NCBI RefSeq assembly: GCF_001866665.1
Contig: NZ_MLYO01000072.1
Location: 1-64,000, forward strand
Direction: 5' to 3'
DNA length: 64,000 bases
Source of the DNA: Streptomyces monashensis
GTDB lineage: Bacteria; Actinomycetota; Actinomycetes; Streptomycetales; Streptomycetaceae
This document shows positions 37,428 through 46,622 of this stretch, in pieces. A program made the translations under genes and the position numbers. The notes beneath the pieces are model-generated. The model did not search any database. It saw only the letters and a program-made list of their open reading frames with translations, and was not told the origin of the DNA. How positions within the stretch are numbered: the first letter of the stretch is position 1; the number at the start of each line of letters is the position of its first letter.

Positions 37428-38615
37428 TCAGCCCTGCCCGGTGCCGGGGGTGTGGGTGATGAAGGACTGGATCGCGGCGGCCGCGGCGCCGCGTGCCCAC
37501 TCCTCGAAGGGCAGCGGGCGGGTCAGGACGTCGCACCGGGCAGCGGAGCCGAATGCGGCCGTGGTGAACGCCCGGCGGATCTGGTCGGCGAAGAGGTCGT
37601 AGGCCGCGAGGCCCTCGCCGGAGATGATCACGCGCTCGGGGCCGAGCAGGTTGGCCACGGTGGCGATGCCCCGGCCGATGGCCTCCCCGGCGCGCTCGTA
37701 CACCTCGCGGGCGCCTGGCACGCCGTCGCGTGCTAGGGCCACCGCCTGTGTGACGCCGGTGACATGACGGTCCGTCACCGCACGCATGCGGGCGACGATC
37801 GCGGACTCGCCGGCGATCGCCTCGACACAGCCGCGGTTGCCGCAGTGGCAGGCGGGTCCGGCGGGGTCCACGACGACGTGGCCGATCTCCCCGGCCACGC
37901 CATGGGCACCGGCGACCACCCGCCCGTGCACGACGAGCCCGCAGCCGATGCCGGTGCCGACGGTCACGAGGGCGAAGTCCGCGAGCCCGGCGCCTGCGCC
38001 GAACCACTGCTCGGCGACGGTGAGCGCGCGCACGTCGTGGTCGACGGTGACCGGCAGTCCGGTGGTGGTCGCGGCGAGGTCGGCGAGGGGCACGTCCCGC
38101 CAGTCCAGGAACGGCGAGTAGCGTACGACGCCCTCGGCGCGGTCGACGTCGCCGGAGACGGCGATGCCGAGCCCGGCCACCGGCGCGTCCGACTCGGCCG
38201 CGTGCGCGAGGAGTTCCTGGACGAGCTCCGCGATCGAGGCCAGCACGGGTCCGGGCGCCCGGTCGGGCAGGGGCCGGCGCCGGGCGACCCGGATGCGGCA
38301 GCACAGGTCCGTCAGGACCGCGATCAGCTCGCCGCCGGTGACCTTCACCCCGAGGAACAGGGCCCGTTCGCCGTTGACCCGGACCAGGGCGGCGGGGCGG
38401 CCGGGGGTGGGCCGGGCGTCGTCGTCGGCGCCCTCGGCCAGGTATCCGGCGGCCAGCAGGGGACGTACGGCCTTGGTGACGGCGGCCGCGGACAGCCCGG
38501 CCCGGCGGCCCGCCTCCAGCCGGGTCAGCGGGCCGTGGGACAGCACCGCCGTGAAGACCTGCGCGGCGGCCGGCGTGTGGGCGGGGAACGCCTCGGCGTG
38601 CGGGGTCGAACGCAT
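37428..38615 (-). CDS. ROK-family transcriptional regulator
   Basis: The 395-residue protein has an N-terminal winged HTH (LSHGPLTRLEAGRRAGLSAA) and a ROK sugar-kinase-like domain (VTVGTGIGCGLVVHG). It keeps the zinc-binding CHCGNRGCVEAI. It probably senses a sugar and controls itself and the downstream GH27-GH95-SGNH genes. The ATG at 38615 is preferred over a TTG at 38651. The consensus promoter at 38623-38651 would start transcription at or next to this ATG, so the message is probably leaderless. Confidence 0.9.
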   Translation of the reverse strand: MRSTPHAEAFPAHTPAAAQVFTAVLSHGPLTRLEAGRRAGLSAAAVTKAVRPLLAAGYLAEGADDDARPTPGRPAALVRVNGERALFLGVKVTGGELIAVLTDLCCRIRVARRRPLPDRAPGPVLASIAELVQELLAHAAESDAPVAGLGIAVSGDVDRAEGVVRYSPFLDWRDVPLADLAATTTGLPVTVDHDVRALTVAEQWFGAGAGLADFALVTVGTGIGCGLVVHGRVVAGAHGVAGEIGHVVVDPAGPACHCGNRGCVEAIAGESAIVARMRAVTDRHVTGVTQAVALARDGVPGAREVYERAGEAIGRGIATVANLLGPERVIISGEGLAAYDLFADQIRRAFTTAAFGSAARCDVLTRPLPFEEWARGAAAAAIQSFITHTPGTGQG

Positions 38616-38622
38616 GGCCGGG

Positions 38623-38651
38623 AACCTAAGGCCGTTATTTTCCGCTGTCAA
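38623..38651 (-). promoter_or_regulatory. Consensus sigma-70-type promoter with overlapping palindrome
   Basis: On the minus strand TTGACA (38651-38646) is followed by exactly 17 bases and TAGGTT (38628-38623). Seven bases later is the ROK ATG. TTATT (38635-38639) and AATAA (38650-38654) form an inverted repeat overlapping the -35 and spacer, suited to autorepression. Confidence 0.75.
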
Positions 38652-38731
38652 TAAAAGAAACAGGTGCTGTTACGGAGGCAGTTGGGGCAGCCACGGGCGT
38701 CCGCGCGGACAACTGCGCGGCCCGGACACGC

Positions 38732-38758
38732 GGATGCCCCGCACGAGGCGGGGCATCC
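38732..38758 (-). terminator. Terminator downstream of the M4 peptidase gene
   Basis: GGATGCCCCGC (38732-38742) and GCGGGGCATCC (38748-38758) form a perfect 11-bp stem with a 5-nt loop, 19 bases beyond the M4 peptidase stop. It separates that gene from the ROK operon promoter. Confidence 0.75.
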
Positions 38759-38776
38759 AGGGGTACGGCGCGCGCG

Positions 38777-40555
38777 TCAGGGACGGGCGGCCGGGGTGTT
38801 GGCGGCGGTGACGTTGACCGCGGCCCACGCCTTGTCCACCGTCTTGTACTCGGTGCTGTTCGCGCCGTACAGGTCCTTGGCCGCCTGCAGCGTCGCGACG
38901 CGCGCGCCGTGGAAGTCGGTCGTGGAGACCATGTAGCGGGTCAGCGCACGGTAGAAGATGGCGGTGGCCTTGGTGCGGCCGATGCCCTTGACCGTGGAGT
39001 GGTTGGAGGTCGGCGAGTCGTAGGCGACGCCGTTGATCGTCTTCTTGCCGCTGCCCTCGGCGAGGAGGTAGTAGGCGTGCGAGGAGACACCGGAGCCCGC
39101 GTGCACCTCGGTGTAGTAGGTGTCCGGCGTCCAGGAGTCGATCGTGCCCTCGAGCTTGTCGAGCGAGGGGTGGTCCAGGCGGCGCAGGAACTTCTGCGCG
39201 AGGCCCAGCTTCTCGCCGATCAGGTAGTCCGGCGTGTCGTTCTTGTTGTTGGCGTAGAACTCGACGTTCGAGCCGAAGACGTCCGCGAGGGACTCGTTCA
39301 GCGCGCCGGGCTCGCCGTACTGGTTGCCCTGCGCGTCGACGTAGGTCGGCTCCAGCTTGGCGGTCGCGTCGACGACGCCGTGGGTCAGCTCGTGACCGGT
39401 GACGTCGAGGACGACGAGCGGCTTCTTGAAGGTCTTGCCGTCGCCGTCGCCGTACAGCATGCAGTTGCAGGTCGGGTCCCAGAAGGCGTTGGCGACCCTG
39501 CTGCCCCAGTGGACCATGCCCTGGGCGGCCTTGCTGTTGTCGGCTATGCCCTTGCGGCCGAAGGTGGACCGGTAGAAGTCCAGCGTCTTCGTGATGCCGT
39601 ACTGGGCGTCCGCGGCGGCGCTGGCCCGGTTGCCCGTCGTGCCGTTGCCCCACACGTCGGTGGTGCTGGTGAACGTCGAACCCGCGCTGAACTTCTCGGT
39701 GGTCGAGCCCTTGGCGTCGCGCGTCTCGGTGCCGTACCGGGTCGGGTCCTTGAGCAGGTAGTGACCCTTCGAGGTGGCCGTGGTGGTCAGGCCGACGGTG
39801 CCCACGAAGAGGGTCTTGCCGGTGCCCTTGCCCGCCGTGGGGTACGGGGCGACGCCGGAGGCGGCCAGGGCGGAGTCGGGCGCGGCGGCTGTGCCGGTGG
39901 CCGGGTCCAGCGTCTGGCCGTGCTTGCGCAGGTCGGCGAGCAGCTTCGGGGACAGGAACTCGTCACTGTCGGGGGTGTTGCTGCGCACCTTGCCGGTGAC
40001 GGCGTCGACGACGACCGTGTTGGTGCCCTGCTGGTCGGTCACCGTCACCTGGTAGGCGAGGGCGGAGGCGCCGGCGCGGGCGTCGACCACGAGCCGGGCG
40101 CTGCCCGCGTCGCCCTTGGCGACCTGGGCGGCCTTGGCGGCGGCCTGCTGCGCGGTCAGCCTGGCCCGGGTGGTGGCCGGCGTGACGGTGTGGCCGGCCG
40201 CACGGGTCACGCCCGTGTAGGCGAGCTCGGCGTCGAGGTGGACGACGAGGTCGCCGCCGAGCACCGGCATGCCGCTGTGGGTGCGGGCGAAGCGGACGTG
40301 CCGCGCGCCCTCGGGGTCGATCATCACGTCCTGGGCGTGCAGTTCGTCGCCCTGCGCGACGCCGGTCGCCGAGGCGTGGGTGAAGGCCGCGGTCCGCGCC
40401 GCCTTCACCACCGCCGCCGAGGTGTTCGTGCCGGCGGACGCGGCGGACCGCTCCACCCCCGTGTCGGGGCCCGCGAAGGCCGTACCGGCCAGGCCCGTGG
40501 CAGCGGTCGTCACCGCGACGGCGACGGCGACGCTGCGTATGTGCGGTCTACGCAC
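38777..40555 (-). CDS. Secreted M4-family (thermolysin-like) zinc metallopeptidase
   Basis: The 592-residue prepro-enzyme has a signal peptide (VAVAVAVTTAATGLAGTAFA). An FTP/PepSY-type propeptide reaches to about residue 220, and the catalytic domain follows. The zinc site is GHELTHGV (His about 388, Glu 389, His 392), the third ligand lies in GALNESLADVFG, and the distal catalytic His in NHSTVKGIGRTKA or the preceding SSHAYYLL segment. It degrades proteins outside the cell. The GTG at 40555 follows AAGGAACC. It is divergent from the serine hydrolase gene. Confidence 0.93.
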   Translation of the reverse strand: MRRPHIRSVAVAVAVTTAATGLAGTAFAGPDTGVERSAASAGTNTSAAVVKAARTAAFTHASATGVAQGDELHAQDVMIDPEGARHVRFARTHSGMPVLGGDLVVHLDAELAYTGVTRAAGHTVTPATTRARLTAQQAAAKAAQVAKGDAGSARLVVDARAGASALAYQVTVTDQQGTNTVVVDAVTGKVRSNTPDSDEFLSPKLLADLRKHGQTLDPATGTAAAPDSALAASGVAPYPTAGKGTGKTLFVGTVGLTTTATSKGHYLLKDPTRYGTETRDAKGSTTEKFSAGSTFTSTTDVWGNGTTGNRASAAADAQYGITKTLDFYRSTFGRKGIADNSKAAQGMVHWGSRVANAFWDPTCNCMLYGDGDGKTFKKPLVVLDVTGHELTHGVVDATAKLEPTYVDAQGNQYGEPGALNESLADVFGSNVEFYANNKNDTPDYLIGEKLGLAQKFLRRLDHPSLDKLEGTIDSWTPDTYYTEVHAGSGVSSHAYYLLAEGSGKKTINGVAYDSPTSNHSTVKGIGRTKATAIFYRALTRYMVSTTDFHGARVATLQAAKDLYGANSTEYKTVDKAWAAVNVTAANTPAARP

Positions 40556-40864
40556 TGATCAGGGTTCCTTCGTTCGAAGGCGGCCGGGATCGCCAACCGC
40601 CTTGCGGCGTGGCACGGTTCGGCGCCACGGGGACCGGACCGGCCCCGAGGGGTAACCCTTACGGATCAGTCATGTGCACGTAAAGACGGAATGATCGATT
40701 TCGCAATATTCCATGACAATCCTTTACGAACATGCGCCACAGAGTGATCACAAGCTGACCAACTGTGTGTCGGCTGTGGAGACGGCGACCCAATCCCCTA
40801 GGTTCCAGGGCCGGAATGTGATCGATGTCGCATCACATGTCGTACGGAGGGAAGTGGGTGCCGG
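40556..40864. promoter_or_regulatory. Divergent promoter region, M4 peptidase / serine hydrolase
   Basis: This 309-bp gap contains an AT-richer island at about 40670-40750. It also has TAGGTT at 40799-40804, a plausible -10 for the rightward gene with a 5' leader of about 55 nt, and the GGAGGGA ribosome-binding site before 40865. No clear -35 or operator was identified for either gene. Confidence 0.4.
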
Positions 40865-42046
40865 ATGGTCTCAGCAACGGTGGGTCGGGGCGCGGTCCTC
40901 GGCGCGGTCGTGCTCTCGCTCCTCGCGGTTCCGGCACGGGCCGCGACGGCGGAGCCCGACACCGCGGAGCAGGCGGCGCTCGCGGCGCCCGACACCGCGG
41001 GCGTGGCCGCGGCGCTGCGGTCGGCGGTGACCGCGGGCGCGCCGGGCGCCATGGCGCGGATCGACGACCACGGCACGGCGTACGGGCTGACGCGCGGCCT
41101 CGCCGACCGGAGCACCCGGCGGGCCCTGACCACCGACGACCGGTTCCGCATCGGCAGTGTCACCAAGACCTTCTCGGCCGTGGTCCTGCTCCAGCTCGTC
41201 GACGAACACCGGCTGTCGCTCGACGCACCGGTCAACCGCTATCTGCCGAAGCTGCTGCCGGACGACCGGATCACCGTCCGCCATCTGCTCAGCCACCGCA
41301 GCGGCCTGTACGACTACACCAACGACATGTTCGCGGACAGCGAGTCCGGCTTCGAGGCGGTGCGGAACAAGGTCTTCACCTACCGCCAGCTGGTCGACCT
41401 CTCCCTGAAGAAGCCCCGCACCAACGCGCCCGGCGCCGCGTACGCGTACTCCAACACCAACTTCGTGGTCGTCGGGATGCTCATCGAGAAGCTCACGGGG
41501 CACTCCGTGCGGACGGCGTACGAGGAGCGCGTCTTCAAGCCGCTCAAGCTGCACGACACGTTCTACGTCCACCCGAGGACCACGATCCCGGGCCGGTACG
41601 CCCGCGGATACCTCGACCCCGGCCGGGCCGGCGCCCCGCTGATCGACGCCACCGCACAGACGGTGTCGTGGGCGCAGAGCGCGGGCGCGATCATCTCCAG
41701 CACACGGGACCTCGACACGTTCTACTCCGCCTTGCTGCGCGGCAGGCTGCTGTCCGCCGCGCGGCTCCGCGAGATGGAGCGGTTCAGCCGGGTCGACAGC
41801 ACGACGGCGTACGGGCTGGGGCTGCGCAGGCGCTCGCTGCCGTGCGGCGTGTCCGTGTACGGGCACACCGGGATCGTGCAGGGGTACTACACCTACGCCT
41901 TCGCCACGAAGGACGGCTCGCGCAGTCTCGCGGCCGTCGCCAACACGTCGAACAACGGGCAGGTGCAGCAGGCGATGTGGGGTGTGCTGGATTCGGCGTT
42001 CTGCGGGAAGTCCGCGAAGGCGAGCGACGGGAACGGGAAGAAGTAG
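40865..42046 (+). CDS. Secreted serine hydrolase, class C beta-lactamase / DD-carboxypeptidase family
   Basis: The 393-residue protein has a signal peptide (VLGAVVLSLLAVPARAATA) and the penicillin-binding fold motifs: nucleophile Ser in GSVTKTFSAV (SxxK), the YSN triad in AYSNTNFV, and HTG in YGHTGIVQG as the KTG-equivalent. Such proteins are D-alanyl-D-alanine carboxypeptidases, esterases or beta-lactam-related hydrolases; which applies here cannot be told. The ATG at 40865 follows GGAGGGA. Confidence 0.9.
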   Translation: MVSATVGRGAVLGAVVLSLLAVPARAATAEPDTAEQAALAAPDTAGVAAALRSAVTAGAPGAMARIDDHGTAYGLTRGLADRSTRRALTTDDRFRIGSVTKTFSAVVLLQLVDEHRLSLDAPVNRYLPKLLPDDRITVRHLLSHRSGLYDYTNDMFADSESGFEAVRNKVFTYRQLVDLSLKKPRTNAPGAAYAYSNTNFVVVGMLIEKLTGHSVRTAYEERVFKPLKLHDTFYVHPRTTIPGRYARGYLDPGRAGAPLIDATAQTVSWAQSAGAIISSTRDLDTFYSALLRGRLLSAARLREMERFSRVDSTTAYGLGLRRRSLPCGVSVYGHTGIVQGYYTYAFATKDGSRSLAAVANTSNNGQVQQAMWGVLDSAFCGKSAKASDGNGKK

Positions 42047-42112
42047 GAAGGAGCAGGAGGTCTCGTCCGGGACGCGGGAACCTCCTCACGGGCGCACGGC
42101 GTTCTCCCAGGC

Positions 42113-43534
<1,422 letters not shown>

Positions 43535-43590
43535 CCGGGCACTTTCCGTCATCTTGGCGGAATGATGGCTTCCGGGACACGATGCCCGGC

Positions 43591-44268
43591 ATGAAGGGTG
43601 ACCTCTTTTCCAGTGAGCGCGTGGTGCAGCCCGCCACGCAGCCGGGCATGTCCGTCGAGAACGCCAAGTGCGTCCGCTACACGGTGAACGGCGAGATGTA
43701 CGCCCGCCAGGGTGCGATGGTCGCCTACCGGGGCGACCTGAAGTTCGAGCGCAAGGGCCAGGGCGTGGGCGGCATGCTCAAGCGTGCGGTCACCGGTGAG
43801 GGGCTGCCGCTCATGGCGGTGCGCGGGCAGGGCGAGGCCTGGTTCGCGCACGAGGCGCAGAACTGCTTCATCGTCGAGATCGAGCAGGGCGACCGGTTCA
43901 CGGTCAACGGGCGCAACGTGCTGTGCTTCGACCCCTCGCTGTCGTACGAGATCAGGACCGTGAAGGGGTCCGGCATCGCCGGCGGCGGACTGTTCAACAG
44001 CGTGTTCTCCGGGCAGGGTCGGCTCGGGCTGGTCTGTGAGGGCAATCCGCTGGTCATCCCCGTTTCCCCGCAGTCCCCGGTGTTCGTCGACACGGACGCG
44101 GTGGTCGGCTGGACAGCCCGCCTGGAGACCTCGCTGCACCGCTCCCAGTCCATCGGCTCGATGCTCCGCGGCGGTTCGGGCGAAGCCGTGCAGCTGATGC
44201 TCCAGGGCGAGGGCTTCGTCGTGGTGCGGCCGAGCGAGGCGACCCCGCAGAAGGCGCAGCAGCACTGA
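43591..44268 (+). CDS. AIM24-family protein
   Basis: The 225-residue protein belongs to the AIM24 (TRAP-like) family. It has QPATQPGMSVENAKCVRYTV, GQGVGGMLKRAVTGEGLPLM, GQGEAWFAHEAQNCFIVEIE and a closing QLMLQGEGFVVVRPSE. In yeast Aim24 is mitochondrial; the bacterial role is unknown. In Streptomyces these genes are often near TerD-like genes, as here. The ATG at 43591 gives MKGDLFSSE; an ATG three codons upstream is also in frame. A terminator follows at 44347. Confidence 0.88.
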   Translation: MKGDLFSSERVVQPATQPGMSVENAKCVRYTVNGEMYARQGAMVAYRGDLKFERKGQGVGGMLKRAVTGEGLPLMAVRGQGEAWFAHEAQNCFIVEIEQGDRFTVNGRNVLCFDPSLSYEIRTVKGSGIAGGGLFNSVFSGQGRLGLVCEGNPLVIPVSPQSPVFVDTDAVVGWTARLETSLHRSQSIGSMLRGGSGEAVQLMLQGEGFVVVRPSEATPQKAQQH

Positions 44269-44346
44269 ACCTCCACAACGTGATCCGTGCCGCACGGGCA
44301 ACCCCCGCCACCGCACCTGCGTCTTGATCGACAACAGACCGATGGC

Positions 44347-44374
44347 GCCCCGGCCTCCGGGCCGGGGCTCTTTT
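44347..44374 (+). terminator. Rho-independent terminator after the AIM24 gene
   Basis: GCCCCGGCC (44347-44355), a TCCG loop, and GGCCGGGGC (44360-44368), followed by TCTTTT. It isolates the TPR/polyprenyl synthetase operon from upstream transcription. Confidence 0.85.
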
Positions 44375-44392
44375 CCCACCCCTATGCACGGG

Positions 44393-44438
44393 ATGTATAC
44401 CCAAGAGGTATACATATAGCGTATACACGTCGTGTATA
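44393..44438. promoter_or_regulatory. Two adjacent palindromes with GTATAC/GTGTATA cores
   Basis: ATGTATACC (44393-44401) pairs with GGTATACAT (44407-44415), a perfect 9-bp inverted repeat. TATACACG (44422-44429) pairs with CGTGTATA (44431-44438), a perfect 8-bp repeat. They end 11 bases before the TPR gene start, so a bound protein would block transcription or initiation. GntR- and TetR-type regulators use such sites, but no regulator gene is adjacent. Confidence 0.7.
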
Positions 44439-44449
44439 GAAAGGCGCAT

Positions 44450-45490
44450 ATGTACGGCAAGGCTTTCGCCCCGGAGTACCAGGGCTCCCTGACCTCCCTT
44501 TCTGTGAACTCCTCGCTGGTCGACGTGCTGGCCGAGGGCACCGAGCGGCTGCGCGCGGCCGAGCGGTCCGGACAGCCCGCCGAGGCGGCCCGCTGCGGGC
44601 TGGCCGTCGCCGAGGCGCAGCGGCGGCTCGGCCGGATCGAGGACGCCGACCGGGCCTGGAAGGCGAGCTACCGCGCCGCCCGTGCGGCCGGCGACACCGG
44701 CGCGATGGCCTGGGCACTGTGGAGCGGCGGCACCCTCGCCCGCCAGCGCGGGGCGTTCCCGCTGGCCTGGCGGCTGCTCGGGCTCGCGGCCGAACTCGGC
44801 GAGCGCGGCGGGGACATCGTGGTCCGCGGCTACTCGCTGGCGGGCCTCGCGGAGACCGGCCGCATCCAGGGCGACTACGACGCGGTGGGCCGGCTGCACG
44901 AACAGCTGCTGGCAGAGGCCCGCAAGCGCGGGGAGGCCCGGCACACGGTGTGGGCGCTGGAGGGCATCGCGCAGATGCACCGCAACACCGGCGACCACGA
45001 CCGGGCGTACGCGCTGTTCGAGGAGGCCGCGGAGATAGCCGAGCGGGCCGAGGACCGGCGCGGGCACGCGTGGGCGCTGCGCGGGCTGGCCGACATCCTC
45101 TCGGTGCGCGACCAGGACACCGAGCGGGCGCTGGAGCTGCTGTCCCGCGCGGAGGCCGGGTGCCGGGCGATGAACCTGTCCTCCGCGCTCGCCTACAACC
45201 ACAAGATGCGCGGCAACGTCCTGTACCGCGCCGGTCGGCACACCGAAGCACGGGACATGTACGAGCTGGCGCTGGAGGAGTTCCGCGCGATGAGCGAACC
45301 GCGCGGCGAGGCGCTGGCCCGGCTGGGCCTGGCCAAGTCGCTGGCCCGGCTCGGCCGGGACCACGCCGAGACGGCGGCCGAACTGGCCGACCTGGCCAGG
45401 ACGTTGGAGCGCAGCGGACTCAAGCACGCGCGGGAGATGGTGGTCCGGGCGCAGCAGGAGTTCGGCCTCGACGCGGCGGCCGTACGGTGA
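44450..45490 (+). CDS. TPR-repeat protein
   Basis: The 346-residue protein is built of about eight tetratricopeptide-like helical pairs (for example AWALEGIAQMHRNTGDHDRA, ALEEFRAMSEPRGEALARLG). No catalytic domain, signal peptide or membrane helix is seen, so it is probably a cytosolic scaffold. The ATG at 44450 follows AGAAAGG; an in-frame GTG six codons upstream lies inside the palindrome and is less likely. The stop overlaps the polyprenyl synthetase start as GTGA, so both proteins are made together. A physical association with that enzyme is possible but only inferred. Confidence 0.82.
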   Translation: MYGKAFAPEYQGSLTSLSVNSSLVDVLAEGTERLRAAERSGQPAEAARCGLAVAEAQRRLGRIEDADRAWKASYRAARAAGDTGAMAWALWSGGTLARQRGAFPLAWRLLGLAAELGERGGDIVVRGYSLAGLAETGRIQGDYDAVGRLHEQLLAEARKRGEARHTVWALEGIAQMHRNTGDHDRAYALFEEAAEIAERAEDRRGHAWALRGLADILSVRDQDTERALELLSRAEAGCRAMNLSSALAYNHKMRGNVLYRAGRHTEARDMYELALEEFRAMSEPRGEALARLGLAKSLARLGRDHAETAAELADLARTLERSGLKHAREMVVRAQQEFGLDAAAVR

Positions 45491-46518
45491 GCGCGTGGCC
45501 CGTGACGGTGCAGGCGCCGCCCTCCGTGCCCGAAGTCCTCGGCCGGTGCCGGGAGTTGGTGCTCCCGGCGCTCCAGGAGGCGGTGGGCGGGCTGCATCCG
45601 TGGGTGGCCGAGATGGCCGCGTACTCCTTCGGCTGGTGCGAGGTCGGCGGGGCACCGGCGGCCGCGCCCGGCGGCAAGGGCGTACGCCAGGCGCTCGCGG
45701 TGCTGGGCGCCGAGGCGGCCGGCGCCGACGGCCGGGCCGGCGTCCCGGCGGCGGTCGCGGTCGAGCTGGTCCACGCCTTCTCGCTGCTGCACGACGACAT
45801 CATGGACGGCGACGGGACCCGGCGCCGCCGCCCGGCCGTGTGGAAGGCGTACGGCACCGGGCCTGCGGTGCTGGCCGGGGACGCCCTGTTCGCCCTCGCC
45901 GTGGAGACCCTGGCGCGCGCTCCGCAGGGTCCGGGGGCGGTGCGGCTGCTGTCGGCGGCCCTCGCCGATCTGGTACGCGGGCAGGCGGACGACCTGCTGT
46001 TCGCGACCCGGCCCCCGGCCGGCCCGGAGCGGGTGACCCCCGAGGAGTACCGGGCGATGGCGGAGGGCAAGACGGGCGCGCTGCTGGGCTGCGCCGTCGC
46101 GCTGGGCGCCGCGCTCGGCGGGGCGCCCGAGGGCGTGGTCGGCGCGCTGGAGCGGGCCGGTCGGCAGCTCGGCGTCGCCTTCCAGCTGGTCGACGACGTC
46201 CTGGGGATCTGGGGCGATCCGGCCGTCACGGGCAAGCCTGCGGGCGGTGATCTGCGCGAGCGCAAGATGACGTACCCGGTGCTGGCCGCGCTCTCCTCCC
46301 CCGTGGCCCGCGGGCTGCCCGAGCTGCTCGGCCGCCCGGAGCGGGCCGAGGAGGCCGCCGCGCTGATCGAGGCGGCGGGCGGCCGTACGGCGGCGCTGGC
46401 ACAGGCCCGACGGCACACGGAGGCCGCGCGGGGGACGCTCGCGCAGGCGCCCCTGGCACCCAGGGCCGCCGGGGAGCTGCGCACGCTGCTGGACCATCTG
46501 GCGGGCCGCGAGCTGTGA
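45487..46518 (+). CDS. Polyprenyl (isoprenyl) diphosphate synthase
   Basis: The 343-residue enzyme condenses isopentenyl diphosphate with an allylic diphosphate. The first Asp-rich motif is intact (LLHDDIMDGD, Asp about 103-107). The second reads VDDVLGIWGDP (Asp about 236-237) with Gly at the fifth position instead of Asp, as in many streptomycete GGPP-synthase-like proteins that have DDLLGIWGD. KTGALLGC supplies the conserved Lys-Thr. The GTG start overlaps the TPR gene. Product chain length cannot be predicted safely. Enzymes of this family are known cargo of family 2 encapsulins, and an encapsulin gene starts 16 kb downstream, but this protein lacks a long disordered N-terminus. Confidence 0.88.
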   Translation: MSAWPVTVQAPPSVPEVLGRCRELVLPALQEAVGGLHPWVAEMAAYSFGWCEVGGAPAAAPGGKGVRQALAVLGAEAAGADGRAGVPAAVAVELVHAFSLLHDDIMDGDGTRRRRPAVWKAYGTGPAVLAGDALFALAVETLARAPQGPGAVRLLSAALADLVRGQADDLLFATRPPAGPERVTPEEYRAMAEGKTGALLGCAVALGAALGGAPEGVVGALERAGRQLGVAFQLVDDVLGIWGDPAVTGKPAGGDLRERKMTYPVLAALSSPVARGLPELLGRPERAEEAAALIEAAGGRTAALAQARRHTEAARGTLAQAPLAPRAAGELRTLLDHLAGREL

Positions 46519-46622
46519 GGCCGTGGCGCCGTCCGTTCAAACGGTGTTGACCTGGGCAGTCCACACGGGTCAGGGTGCGGGGGACGCGGGTTCCCACCCC
46601 CGCGCCGGAAGGGTGAAGCACC

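Noticed and set aside
38640..38651. ROK gene start at the TTG at 38651
   Set aside because: It lies in the -35/operator region of a consensus promoter that points to the ATG at 38615.
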